Below, in pieces: positions 8,449 to 16,382 of a stretch of 64,000 bases of DNA; within the stretch, counting starts at the first letter, position 1, and every line of letters starts with the position of its first letter. The stretch comes from Lachnospiraceae bacterium. Lineage in GTDB: Bacteria > Bacillota > Clostridia > Lachnospirales > Lachnospiraceae. The stretch spans positions 124,001-188,000 of the forward strand of contig JAQVCW010000002.1 in assembly GCA_028689585.1 (NCBI GenBank). The letters are read 5' to 3'. A model generated the notes under the pieces. The model was not told the DNA's origin. It saw only the letters and a list, made by a program, of their open reading frames with translations, and ran no database searches. A program made the translations under genes and the position numbers.

Positions 8449-9840
8449 TCAATACTGAGCCGACTTCGTATGCTCCTCCTGGGCACTCACAATCCAGCGC
8501 CCTTTCCAAAGGTATCCCACACTGCACAAAAAACAGGTCACCCAGGTCAGGGGATACCCCATCAGCACCGTTTCCAGCCGCGGTGCCACCGGTACCGCAA
8601 AGTAAACCCATATCATCCTGAACACACATAAATTCAGCACCAGGATCACCATGGAGGTCATGGTCTTCCCCGCCCCGCGAAGACCTCCGCAGACAATATG
8701 GCTCACTCCAATCAGCGCATAGTAAGGTGCCAGCATACGCAGCATGACCATTCCGTACTCCACTACATCCGTTTTTCCGGTGAATATGGACAGCAGTGAC
8801 TGCCCCGCCAGCAGCAGAGCGCCTCCGGCCAGAGCAGAATAAATGCCTCCCAGAATGCAGGCGCTCAGAATGCCTTTCTTTGCCCGTTTCACGTTTCCCG
8901 CCCCTACATTCTGTCCCGTAAAGGTCATGGAAGCCATGTTGAAGCTCATGATCGGCATCATAATAAATCCGTCAATCTTCCCGTATGAGGCGCATCCAGC
9001 CATAGCCAGTTCACCAAAGCTGTTAATATTGGACTGGATTACCACATTTGACAGGGAAATGATCGCCATCTGCAGCCCGCTGGGAATGCCGTAAAGCAGT
9101 ATTTTTTTTGCCATATTTTTATCCACGCGGAGCTTCCCAAGCTCCAGGCGAAATTCCTGCGGCCTTTTCTTTCCGGACAGGGAACGGCCTCCCAGCTTCA
9201 GCAGCGCCAGCACCATGGCTACCGCCTGAGCGGTGATCGTAGCAATTCCAACGCCGGCCACACCCCAGTGAAATACGATTACAAACAAAAGATCCAGAAT
9301 TACATTGGTCACTGACGAAATCATCAGGTAGCGCAGCGGACTCTTGGAATCCCCCACAGCCTGCAAAATACCTGCGCACATATTGTAGGTCAGATTAAAA
9401 AATGCACCTGCAAAATAAATTCTGAAATATAAAACCGAACTGGGCAGTACCTTTTCGGGGGTACCCATCAGTTTCAAAATGGGCCCGGACACTCCAATCC
9501 CAATAAAAATCAGCGCCAATCCGGCGATCATACCAAGCGCCACAGCAGTATGCATGGACCGCTCCAGTTCTTCTTTCCTTTTTCCTCCGTAATACTGGGA
9601 AATAATTACACCGGATCCGGTAGCCAGCCCCATAAATACCCCTACGATCAGACTGATCAAAGAGTTGCTGGAGCCCACAGCCGCCAGCGCATTTTCCCCC
9701 ACAAAATTACCAACTACGATGGAATCCACCGTATTATACAACTGCTGAAACAGATTTCCCACCAGCAGCGGAGCTGCGAACAGCAATATCTGTTTCCAGA
9801 TATTCCCCTCTGTCATTCGTATCGACTTCTGCCCTGCCAT
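8449..9840 (-). CDS. MATE family multidrug/Na+ efflux transporter
   Basis: 463 residues from ATG 9840, preceded by AGAGGG; an in-frame GTG at 9870 lacks a good ribosome site. The N-terminal sequence MTEGNIWKQILLFAAPLLVG and NLFQQLYNTVDSIVVGNFVG is the MATE TM1 signature (DinF/NorM-like). About 12 membrane spans in two six-helix repeats are visible; the second repeat starts LLYGIPSGLQMAIISLSNVVIQ. It is expected to expel cationic compounds in exchange for Na+ or H+. It is transcribed toward the GH3 gene with a 61-bp gap; a shared function is not implied. Confidence 0.93.
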   Translation of the reverse strand: MAGQKSIRMTEGNIWKQILLFAAPLLVGNLFQQLYNTVDSIVVGNFVGENALAAVGSSNSLISLIVGVFMGLATGSGVIISQYYGGKRKEELERSMHTAVALGMIAGLALIFIGIGVSGPILKLMGTPEKVLPSSVLYFRIYFAGAFFNLTYNMCAGILQAVGDSKSPLRYLMISSVTNVILDLLFVIVFHWGVAGVGIATITAQAVAMVLALLKLGGRSLSGKKRPQEFRLELGKLRVDKNMAKKILLYGIPSGLQMAIISLSNVVIQSNINSFGELAMAGCASYGKIDGFIMMPIMSFNMASMTFTGQNVGAGNVKRAKKGILSACILGGIYSALAGGALLLAGQSLLSIFTGKTDVVEYGMVMLRMLAPYYALIGVSHIVCGGLRGAGKTMTSMVILVLNLCVFRMIWVYFAVPVAPRLETVLMGYPLTWVTCFLCSVGYLWKGRWIVSAQEEHTKSAQY

Positions 9841-9870
9841 CTTCTTATCCCTCTTATCATTGAACGTCAC

Positions 9871-10148
9871 CCCATCTTAAATTTGTCTTGAACAAAAGTG
9901 TGCTTCGCACACCCCGCGAGCCAGTTTCTTTCGCAGCACACTTTTGTTCCGCGTGCGCAGCTGCGCATCCGTATGCCGAAGGCTGTTCTCGTATAGGAGC
10001 ACTTTCCTATACGAGAACAAACAGGCTGACACAGTCTTTATCCGTCTGCAGAAAGAAACAGTCTCCTTCAAACCGGACCCTTCCAGGCCTGATCTTATCT
10101 CAGAGACTGTTCCTCTACAGCGCAGCCGTCATCTCCCGGCTATTTTGC
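9871..10148. other. Intergenic region with two strong stem-loops
   Basis: About 280 bp without a gene. It starts with a degraded piece of the REP-like hairpin family (CCATCTTAAATTTG at about 9871-9884). Then GAACAAAAGTGTGCT (about 9891-9905) pairs with AGCACACTTTTGTTC (about 9936-9950). A second perfect stem, GTTCTCGTATAGGA/TCCTATACGAGAAC, spans about 9983-10018. These may be repeat remnants or 3'-end structures of the ACT-protein transcript. No coding signal was found. Confidence 0.5.
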
Positions 10149-10517
10149 TCACTGAATAATCTTATAGTCCTGCTCCGCCAAAATTTCCATGGCTTTTTCA
10201 AAGTTTTCTGCTTTTACGAAAAAATAATCCGTATTATAAGTTGCTTCTGCCAGAATACTGATCTTGCTGTTGGATAAAATCGTAGAAACCTCAGAAACCA
10301 CACCCAGCAGGGAAAAATCCAGTTCGCCCAGAATGTGGAAGCCTCTCCATCCGTCATTTCGTTCCAGGGTCTCCGCCGGCGCATGTTTTGTGGAACAGAT
10401 CAGTGACAATTCCTCTTCTGTCCTGCCGATAAAACAATACTTATCTGTTAAATCAATTTTACTGAAATCACTGACCTTGCATACTGTAAAGTCACGTTTT
10501 ATTACTTTGATCTTCAT
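10149..10517 (-). CDS. ACT domain protein (CASTOR-type)
   Basis: About 122 residues. The C-terminal half shows the ACT fold pattern of a beta-alpha-beta unit, GELDFSLLGVVSEVSTILSNSKISILAEATYNTDYFFVKAENFEKAMEIL, split here only by prose conventions: LLGVVSEVSTILSNSKISI is the first helix-strand and TDYFFVKAENFEKAMEIL the second. Small stand-alone proteins of this type bind amino acids in other systems; the ligand here is unknown. The start at 10517 gives SD spacing of about 11 nt; an ATG at 10529 is too close to AGAGG. It lies directly downstream of the rubredoxin gene and may be cotranscribed with it. Confidence 0.75.
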   Translation of the reverse strand: MKIKVIKRDFTVCKVSDFSKIDLTDKYCFIGRTEEELSLICSTKHAPAETLERNDGWRGFHILGELDFSLLGVVSEVSTILSNSKISILAEATYNTDYFFVKAENFEKAMEILAEQDYKIIQ

Positions 10518-10584
10518 CTGGTCACCCATCCTCTTTCGTGGTCATTCTGCAGTTTCCATACAGACTGAGTTTCTTTTGCCCGGT

Positions 10585-10740
10585 CTAAGCTTCTTCAAAC
10601 TGATCTTTTCCAACACTGCACAGCGGGCAGGTAAAGTCTTCCGGCACATCTTCCCATTTTGTACCCGGCTCAATTCCGCCCTCCGGATATCCAGCTTCCT
10701 CATCGTATTCCCATCCGCATACTTCACATACATATTTCAT
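10585..10740 (-). CDS. Rubredoxin
   Basis: A 51-residue gene. It starts MKYVCEVCGWEYDEEAGYPE and ends EDFTCPLCSVGKDQFEEA. The two knuckles CxxCG and CPLC hold a single Fe(Cys)4 site, and the GIEPGTKWEDVPEDF linker is canonical. AAGGAGGA lies eight bases before the ATG. It is a cytosolic one-electron carrier. It sits immediately downstream of a flavodiiron fusion protein that already carries its own rubredoxin domain, so this free rubredoxin probably feeds electrons to that oxygen/NO reductase or to a rubrerythrin elsewhere. Confidence 0.95.
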   Translation of the reverse strand: MKYVCEVCGWEYDEEAGYPEGGIEPGTKWEDVPEDFTCPLCSVGKDQFEEA

Positions 10741-10774
10741 AATCAAATCCTCCTTTTTTTGGATCTTGGAACAT

Positions 10775-10810
10775 CAGTCCATCCTAAATTTGCCTTTGGC
10801 AAATGGACTG
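10775..10810. repeat. REP-like hairpin, copy a
   Basis: A 36-bp hairpin: CAGTCCAT pairs with ATGGACTG and encloses ATTTGCC-TTTG-GGCAAAT. It is directly repeated at 10860-10895 together with its GAACAT leader. Between the copies is an independent stem TCAAGTTTTC/GAAAACTTGA (about 10820-10843). The pair lies upstream of the rubredoxin start and downstream of the flavodiiron stop. Confidence 0.7.
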
Positions 10811-10859
10811 ACGCTGCATGTCAAGTTTTCACAGAAAACTTGACACAATCTTGGAACAT

Positions 10860-10895
10860 CAGTCCATCTTAAATTTGCCTTTGGCAAATGGACTG
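10860..10895. repeat. REP-like hairpin, copy b
   Basis: The second member of the tandem pair, nearly identical to copy a (one base difference in the upper arm). It lies 23 bp beyond the stop of the flavodiiron gene. Other family members in the window are at 16336-16368, 17433-17467, 38463-38498 and a truncated one at 40543-40569. Confidence 0.7.
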
Positions 10896-10917
10896 ACGCA
10901 TGAACCTGCTTCAATGT

Positions 10918-12759
10918 TTAGGACAGCGGTTCGAAGTCCTCCGCACCGTGTTTGCACAGCGGGCAGATGAAATCCGCCGGCAGTACCTCTCCTTCATACA
11001 CATAACCACAGATTTTGCACACAAAGCCTTTTTTCTTTTCTTCCGTGGGCTGTGGCTTTGGCTTGATATGATCAAAATAATACTGATAGGTGGCACTGGC
11101 AGCGGCCGAAAGGATCTTCGCCTCCGTCACTTCTGCAACAAACAGAGTATGGGTGCCATAATCTCTTGTCTCGATCACTTTTCCGGAGATCACGCCATTG
11201 GTGCCCTCTGTAACATACATCAGACCATTCTCAGCGCGTTCCGCCTGGGTGAAGCCCGCGAACTTATCCACATCTCTTCCGCTCTGGAAGCCAAAATGCT
11301 GGAACAGTCCAAAGGACGCGTCCACGGAAATTACCGATACATTAAATACGCCGGTATTCTTAATCATATCATGGGTGGCGTTCGCTTTATTGACTGCGAT
11401 TGCGATACGATTCGGAGCGGCTGTAATCTGTGTTGTGGTATTAATAATACAGCCATTATCCCTGCTGCCCTCCTTCGCGGTCAGTACAAAAAGTCCGTAG
11501 GACAGCTTGAACATGGTGTTTGCATCCACCTTATTTTCCGCTGCAGCAGCTTCTTTCGCTTTGGGCATAGTGTCTGCGATCGCCTTTACCATCTCATCGA
11601 TCACCGCCAGTTGGTCCGGCCTTACCGAAGATTTCACGCTGAGAACCGGATCAACGAAAGTAATTCCCTTACATTTTTCCAGAATTTCCCGCATCAGCCT
11701 GCCGCTGGTAGCCGCCCAGGAGCCGTTCTCTATCAGAGCCACCGTGCGGTTCTGGATATTGTGGGCTGCCAGATCATGAAGCAGTGCCTCCATATTTACA
11801 AAAATCCCTGCGTTGTAGGTGGTGGACGCAAATACCAGATGGCTCCACTGGAAGCAGGCTGCAATAATATCAGATGCCGGTGTCACAGAGACATCATACA
11901 TCACTGTCCTGATCCCGGCCTCCCTCAAACGGCAGGCCAGAACCTCAGCAGCATTTTCTGTATGCCCGTAGACGGATGCATAGGCAATCATTACGCCATT
12001 CTCTTCCGGTGTATAACTGCTCCAGTACAGATACTTGCTGATAAATTCTCCATGGCCTTTTCTCCATACAAATCCATGAAGCGGGCAGATCATATCAATC
12101 TTAAGGCCGGCCGCCTTTTTCAGCACTGCCTGCACCTGTGTTCCGTATTTTCCCACAATATTGGTATAATATCTTCTGGCTTCATCCATATAATCTCTTT
12201 CAAAGTTCACTTCATCCGCAAACAGCGCTCCATTCAGTGCTCCAAAGCATCCGAAGGCATCTGCAGAATAGAGAATGTGATCTGTCGTGTCATAAGACAT
12301 CATTACCTCCGGCCAGTGAACCATCGGTGCCATCACAAATGCAAATGTGTGTTTTCCGCTGCAGAAGCTGTCTCCTTCTTTCACCAGAACCACTCTGGAA
12401 TCCACATCAAAGGTAAAGAACTGCTTCATCATCCCCGCAATTTTCGCATTGCAGATAATTTTTACCTTGGGATATCTGCGGACAATTCCGGCCAATGTAG
12501 CGGAATGATCCGGCTCCATATGATGAACCACCACAAAATCCAGTTCCCTGGCTCCCAGCACCGCCTCTACATTTTCATAAAAGGTATCTTCTACAGCCTT
12601 GTCCACCGTATCAAACAGCACTGTTTTCTCATCCAGCAGCAGATAAGCGTTATAAGAAACTCCATCCGGCACAGAATATACGCCCTCGAACATAGCCAGT
12701 CTGCGGTCATTCGCGCCAACCCAATATAAATCTTCTTTTACCTGTCTAAAACAATACAT
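10918..12759 (-). CDS. Flavodiiron protein fused to flavin reductase and rubredoxin
   Basis: 613 residues from ATG 12759, preceded by GGAGG; the open frame upstream lacks a start signal. Residues 1-250 form the metallo-beta-lactamase-like diiron domain with ligands H80, E82, D84 (HHMEPDHS), H148, D167 and H228. Residues 255-400 are flavodoxin (MIAYASVYGHTENAAE). Residues 412-560 are a flavin-reductase-like FMN-binding domain (FKLSYGLFVLTAKEG). Residues 578-613 are a rubredoxin knuckle pair (CKICG, CPLC). Such proteins reduce O2 to water or NO to N2O in anaerobes. Carrying its own electron-transfer chain suggests it can take electrons from NAD(P)H with little outside help. A free rubredoxin gene follows. 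Confidence 0.95.
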   Translation of the reverse strand: MYCFRQVKEDLYWVGANDRRLAMFEGVYSVPDGVSYNAYLLLDEKTVLFDTVDKAVEDTFYENVEAVLGARELDFVVVHHMEPDHSATLAGIVRRYPKVKIICNAKIAGMMKQFFTFDVDSRVVLVKEGDSFCSGKHTFAFVMAPMVHWPEVMMSYDTTDHILYSADAFGCFGALNGALFADEVNFERDYMDEARRYYTNIVGKYGTQVQAVLKKAAGLKIDMICPLHGFVWRKGHGEFISKYLYWSSYTPEENGVMIAYASVYGHTENAAEVLACRLREAGIRTVMYDVSVTPASDIIAACFQWSHLVFASTTYNAGIFVNMEALLHDLAAHNIQNRTVALIENGSWAATSGRLMREILEKCKGITFVDPVLSVKSSVRPDQLAVIDEMVKAIADTMPKAKEAAAAENKVDANTMFKLSYGLFVLTAKEGSRDNGCIINTTTQITAAPNRIAIAVNKANATHDMIKNTGVFNVSVISVDASFGLFQHFGFQSGRDVDKFAGFTQAERAENGLMYVTEGTNGVISGKVIETRDYGTHTLFVAEVTEAKILSAAASATYQYYFDHIKPKPQPTEEKKKGFVCKICGYVYEGEVLPADFICPLCKHGAEDFEPLS

Positions 12760-12871
12760 GAAAAACCTCCAATCTTTTCTGTCAGTTTTCCCCGTCGGAA
12801 TGGTTCCCATCCGGAGTAAAATGCTCTTTTTAAATCTTTGGTGCACTAATCCAAGTATAGCATTTCCTGTA

Positions 12872-13627
12872 TTATTCGTCCATGATTTCCCAGATATTTT
12901 TCTTAGCCGTATCACAGATGATCGTGGCATAGTCTTTTCTGCATTCTAACTGTTCAAACCGTTCAATAACGCTGTCATCCTCCCAGAAATGCATGGGAAA
13001 TGCATACTTCACGCTGCAGTTTCTCAGATACCAGTCCATCCCTTTGTAAAAGTCCTCCTCCTGGCGGTCATCCAGCGGCAGAAATGCCGCGTCCAGTTCA
13101 CGCCCGGAAATTTTTTCCACTTCCCGCCAGAAAGAAGCGGTCATGCTGTTGTTCCAACTGCTGCTTTCCTCCCGCCACAGCCACCAGTTCAAATCCCCGG
13201 CGTGAAAAATGGTATGTCCCTCTGCTGTCACCAGAAAAGCCACTCCTTCATCTGTGGATTTCAGCGTTTCTGTCAAAATTCCATTCGGCTGCATTTCATC
13301 CGGCTGCATTTCATCCGGAAGATAACGTTTTTCATCTGCCTGCAAAGAATAAATTCTGGAGCGAATGCTTTCCGTGATCCCCCACCGACTGCAATTGCGT
13401 TCATTCAGTTTAATATCATACGCCAGAATATAGCAAAGATGCTCCAGCGGATGACGAATCCTGAAAATTTCCGGGTTGAAGTGATCCTCATGCCTGTGGC
13501 TGACAAACACATAAAGCATCTTCTCTTCCGGGATCGGCGGGATCGTTCCTTTATAATAATCAAACAGCAACACTGTCCGCTCCAGTTCCACCATAAAGCC
13601 GCTGTGGGCAATGTATGTGATTTTCAT
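12872..13627 (-). CDS. MBL-fold metallohydrolase
   Basis: 251 residues from ATG 13627, chosen because the fold begins MKITYIAHSGFMVELE and AGGA precedes it; a longer frame reads into a tandem repeat. Zinc motif HxHxDH is SHRHEDHF, followed by FHAGDLNWW (metal Asp) and AFPMHFWEDD (distal His). The protein resembles UlaG/YtkL-like lactonase or phosphodiesterase members; the substrate is unknown. Residues near 150 contain a small in-frame duplication, DEMQPDEMQP. It is cytosolic, between the flavodiiron gene and a peptidase-like gene on the same strand. Confidence 0.85.
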   Translation of the reverse strand: MKITYIAHSGFMVELERTVLLFDYYKGTIPPIPEEKMLYVFVSHRHEDHFNPEIFRIRHPLEHLCYILAYDIKLNERNCSRWGITESIRSRIYSLQADEKRYLPDEMQPDEMQPNGILTETLKSTDEGVAFLVTAEGHTIFHAGDLNWWLWREESSSWNNSMTASFWREVEKISGRELDAAFLPLDDRQEEDFYKGMDWYLRNCSVKYAFPMHFWEDDSVIERFEQLECRKDYATIICDTAKKNIWEIMDE

Positions 13628-13636
13628 CCTTTTCCT

Positions 13637-13738
13637 GTCCTTTCTGCTGTAATGTCTGTTTCCTTTTCCCGTCTTTTCTGCTGTAATGTCTGTTTTCTTT
13701 TCCCGTCCTTCCTGCTGCAATGTCTGTTTTCTTTTCCC
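13637..13738. repeat. Three tandem 34-bp repeats
   Basis: Three adjacent copies of a 34-bp unit (13637-13670, 13671-13704, 13705-13738), each with the core CTGCTGTAATGTCTGTTT and a CTTTTCCC end. They fill the 177-bp gap between the MBL hydrolase start and the upstream metallopeptidase-like stop. Each minus-strand copy contains a GGGAAAAG stretch resembling a ribosome site. Confidence 0.85.
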
Positions 13739-13804
13739 GCTGCCGGACATCTATGGATATCGAGGGCGTTGTTTCCAATTCTGCGGCCTTACAGAGCCGG
13801 ACAT

Positions 13805-14392
13805 TCAATCATATTCTGTCTTAATTCTTGCTTTCTTTAACTGAGCTCTCCGCTCCCGATAATCCGGCATTTCCTGCTCCACAACTTCCCAGAAGGCCGG
13901 GGAATGATTCATTTCCTTCCGGTGCGCCAGTTCATGCACCACCACGTAGTCCAAAAGCTCCGGCGGAAGCAGGATCAGCTTCCAGTTGAAGTTCAGATTT
14001 CCCAGGGAGGAACAGCTTCCCCATCTGGTCTTCTGATTTCGTATCGCTATCCGCCCATAAGTCACCTGCATCCGTGGTGCATAAAAAGCAGCGCGCTGCG
14101 CTATGGTCATGGCAGCCTGCTTCTGATACCACTCCAGAGGATGTTCCAGTTGGAGCTTTGCCGCGGGCGCAGCATCCTTCTGCTGCTCTGTCCGCTCCTG
14201 CATTTTCCGGTAATGCTGTTCAAGCCACCCCATTCTGCTGTCAATAAAGCCATTCAGTTCACTTTTTCGAATCCGTTTGGGCGCTCTCACTACAATGCGC
14301 AGGCTGGATTGGATCTCAATGGAGATCGTCTTGCGGTTCGAATACAAAATCTCTATTTTATCTCTCAAATTCTGTTCCTGTGTCATCTGCAT
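13805..14392 (-). CDS. YgjP/WLM-type zinc metallopeptidase domain protein
   Basis: 195 residues. The C-terminal half carries VVVHELAHRKEMNHSPAFWEVVEQEMPDY: the HExxH zinc motif is HELAH with a third His in MNHSPAFW, as in SprT-like/M48-related YgjP proteins (DUF45). The N-terminal part is rich in beta strands (SSLRIVVRAPKRIRK), typical of that family. The function is unproven; relatives are predicted zinc proteases. The start overlaps the stop of the oxidoreductase gene (an in-frame ATG at 14386 makes an ATGA overlap), so the two are translationally coupled. Confidence 0.88.
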   Translation of the reverse strand: MQMTQEQNLRDKIEILYSNRKTISIEIQSSLRIVVRAPKRIRKSELNGFIDSRMGWLEQHYRKMQERTEQQKDAAPAAKLQLEHPLEWYQKQAAMTIAQRAAFYAPRMQVTYGRIAIRNQKTRWGSCSSLGNLNFNWKLILLPPELLDYVVVHELAHRKEMNHSPAFWEVVEQEMPDYRERRAQLKKARIKTEYD

Positions 14393-15357
14393 TCCATGGG
14401 ATATTTCATTCCCCAGATTTCACGGATCTGATCCATCAGCCGCATCACCCGAAGTATTTCATCATGAGGCATTTCCGGGCATTCGTATTTCCCTTCCCTG
14501 ATTGCCTTCACGCAGGCCAGCACTTCATATTCATATCCATTGATCTGTTCTGGTATCGGATAATGCGCCTGCAACTGATGATCTTCATTATATACCCGTA
14601 TTTCCTCACAATTATTAATATTCTGCACTTCCAGATAACCTTTTTCTCCAAAAACTGCGCCCTCCCGGTTCGTGGCCGCCAGCATATTGCTGTGGAGATC
14701 CGCCACTCTTCCGTCCTCAAATACAAGAGTAATGCTGTCCATCCAGTCAATGCCCTCTGGTGACATCACGGCGGAGCTGTGCACCTCTTTTATGGCTCCG
14801 TCAAAAACCATCAGTGCAAAGTTGAGCGTATATACTCCAAGGTCCAGCAGCGCTCCGCCTGCAAGCTGCGGGTTCTGCATCCGCTCCACATATCCCAGCG
14901 GATATCCCAGATTGGCCGTCAGTGAAGTGGTTTTCCCGATCATATTGCTTTTCAGCAGATCGTCAATTATCTTTCTGCTTGGCATATAGCGTGTCCAGAT
15001 AGCCTCCGCCAGCAGCAGATGCTTTTCTTCCGATATCCGGATCAGTTCTTCTGCCTGCATTGCATTGACGGTAAACGATTTTTCTACCAGCACATGTTTT
15101 CCATGTTCCAGACACATCTTAGCGTATTGATAGTGATGAGAGTGCGGTGTCGCCACATACACCAGCTCTGTCTGCGGATCCTCCAGCATCTCTTCATAAG
15201 AACCGTACGCCTTTTCGAATCCCCATTCCTTTGCAAACGCCCTGGCACGGTCATAGTTTCTGGAAGCAACCGCGTAGGCTTCCACCCCTTCCAGCCCTTT
15301 GACCGCTGCTGCCATTTTTTCTGCAATTCCACCCGGTCCTAAAATTGAGAACTTCAT
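14383..15357 (-). CDS. Gfo/Idh/MocA family NAD(P)-dependent oxidoreductase
   Basis: 324 residues from ATG 15357, behind GGAGG. The N-terminal Rossmann fold MKFSILGPGGIAEKMAAAV binds the dinucleotide (GxGxxA variant GPGGIA). The consensus lysine occurs in HVLVEKSFTVN, and the C-terminal alpha/beta domain follows (TSLTANLGYPLGYVERM, GGALLDLGVYTLNF). Members oxidise or reduce sugars, inositols and related alcohols. The HH near residue 80 (TPHSHHYQYAK) is usual. The substrate is unknown. It is coupled to the YgjP-like gene downstream. Confidence 0.92.
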   Translation of the reverse strand: MKFSILGPGGIAEKMAAAVKGLEGVEAYAVASRNYDRARAFAKEWGFEKAYGSYEEMLEDPQTELVYVATPHSHHYQYAKMCLEHGKHVLVEKSFTVNAMQAEELIRISEEKHLLLAEAIWTRYMPSRKIIDDLLKSNMIGKTTSLTANLGYPLGYVERMQNPQLAGGALLDLGVYTLNFALMVFDGAIKEVHSSAVMSPEGIDWMDSITLVFEDGRVADLHSNMLAATNREGAVFGEKGYLEVQNINNCEEIRVYNEDHQLQAHYPIPEQINGYEYEVLACVKAIREGKYECPEMPHDEILRVMRLMDQIREIWGMKYPMECR

Positions 15358-15422
15358 CTTATTTTCCTCCGATCCTTGCAGAGAGATGCACATCCTTTGA
15401 CGGCCCTCTCTGTTTTCCTGCT

Positions 15423-15959
15423 TCATACTTCCGGCACTTCCCCGCATTTCTTTTCCAGACAAACCAGCCTCACGCCTTCAATACCGTTAAAAACGCAGGG
15501 CACGATTCCCCGCTCTGTAAATTTCAGCTTTCGATACAGTTTTCTGGCCGGTGTATTAATTTCATTTGTGTCGATGCGAAGATAATGGCAGCCATGCTCC
15601 AACGCATAAGCTTCATAAAATTTCACAAATTCCGTTGCACATCCTCTCCCGCTGTATTGGGGATCAATAACCAGGGTATGCAGCACCATAACCTCATCCT
15701 CCGGGACTTCATACTGCCACTGACAGTTGGCATACTCCGGAACCTGCTCCTGATTGATTTTCGCAGCCGCCGTCACGCATCCATCCACTTCCATGACAAA
15801 CAATTCATTTTTTTCATAAGCGCTCCGTGCTGTTTCTATTGTAGGGTAAATATGTTTTTTCCACCCCGTATAGCCCGTTCCTGTTTCTTCTAAATCAGTC
15901 AGTCTGTCATAAATCCCGGCAACAGCTTCTAAATCCTGTTCTGCAGCTTTGCGGATCAT
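15423..15959 (-). CDS. GNAT family N-acetyltransferase
   Basis: 178 residues from ATG 15959 (AGGAGAG upstream). Typical GNAT landmarks: MIRKAAEQDLEAVAGIYDRL at the N-terminus, VMVLHTLVIDPQYSGRGCA as the acetyl-CoA strand with Q/R-x-x-G-x-A, and LRIDTNEINTPARKLYRKL followed by GFxERG-type FTERG at the end. The acceptor is unknown. It lies 65 bp upstream of the oxidoreductase start on the same strand. Confidence 0.88.
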   Translation of the reverse strand: MIRKAAEQDLEAVAGIYDRLTDLEETGTGYTGWKKHIYPTIETARSAYEKNELFVMEVDGCVTAAAKINQEQVPEYANCQWQYEVPEDEVMVLHTLVIDPQYSGRGCATEFVKFYEAYALEHGCHYLRIDTNEINTPARKLYRKLKFTERGIVPCVFNGIEGVRLVCLEKKCGEVPEV

Positions 15960-16059
15960 CTTCTCTCTCCTCGTCCTGTAATTGATATTTGCAAACGTCT
16001 GCCCGTCCAAAACCTGAGCCTGCTTTTACCTTATCTGCATTTCATCTGCCAGACAAAAC

Positions 16060-16311
16060 TCAGCCGTGCAGCCCTCTGGTCTGACGATCCATATCTTCCA
16101 CCACAATGTCATAGATTTCTCCAATGGAGGCACAATATTCCAGCACCTTCCATGGCTCATTTGTGTGGAAATGAATTTTAATCAATTCTTCATCCCCCAC
16201 AGCCAGCAGACAGTCTCCCTGAAAATTTTCCGTAATATAATCATTCACTTCATCTTCATCCAGATTTTTTCCTTCTATTAACAATTGAGTATCGTATTTG
16301 TATTCCAACAT
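16060..16311 (-). CDS. Stand-alone FakA C-terminal-like domain (DAK-kinase-associated)
   Basis: 83 residues from ATG 16311, behind GGGGAGG. The sequence YDTQLLIEGKNLDEDEVNDY and CLLAVGDEELIKIHFHTNEP, then VLEYCASIGEIYDIVVEDMD, closely follows the C-terminal domain of FakA/YloV proteins (fatty-acid kinase with an N-terminal DhaL domain). The DhaL kinase domain is absent, so the protein cannot phosphorylate by itself. It could be a regulatory partner or a relic. It has intact reading and a good ribosome site. A REP-like hairpin sits immediately upstream. Confidence 0.7.
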   Translation of the reverse strand: MLEYKYDTQLLIEGKNLDEDEVNDYITENFQGDCLLAVGDEELIKIHFHTNEPWKVLEYCASIGEIYDIVVEDMDRQTRGLHG

Positions 16312-16335
16312 ATCGGTTCCTCCCCTTTCGAACAT

Positions 16336-16368
16336 CAGCCCATCTTAAATTTGCCTTCGGCAAATGGG
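16336..16368. repeat. REP-like hairpin, copy c (right arm shortened)
   Basis: CAGCCCAT...ATGGGC with the inner ATTTGCC-TTC-GGCAAAT stem. It lies in the 71-bp gap between the FakA-C-like start and the aldolase stop. The terminal TG of the right arm is missing. Confidence 0.65.
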
Positions 16369-16382
16369 CCCTGCCTGTTTTT

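Noticed and set aside
10900..12729. 609-residue open frame on the plus strand
   Set aside because: It is antisense to the flavodiiron gene, lacks a ribosome site, and is rich in His, Cys and Ile as expected for a complementary frame.
13637..13738. Possible CRISPR array
   Set aside because: Units are contiguous with no spacers, only three copies and no cas genes; a plain tandem repeat.
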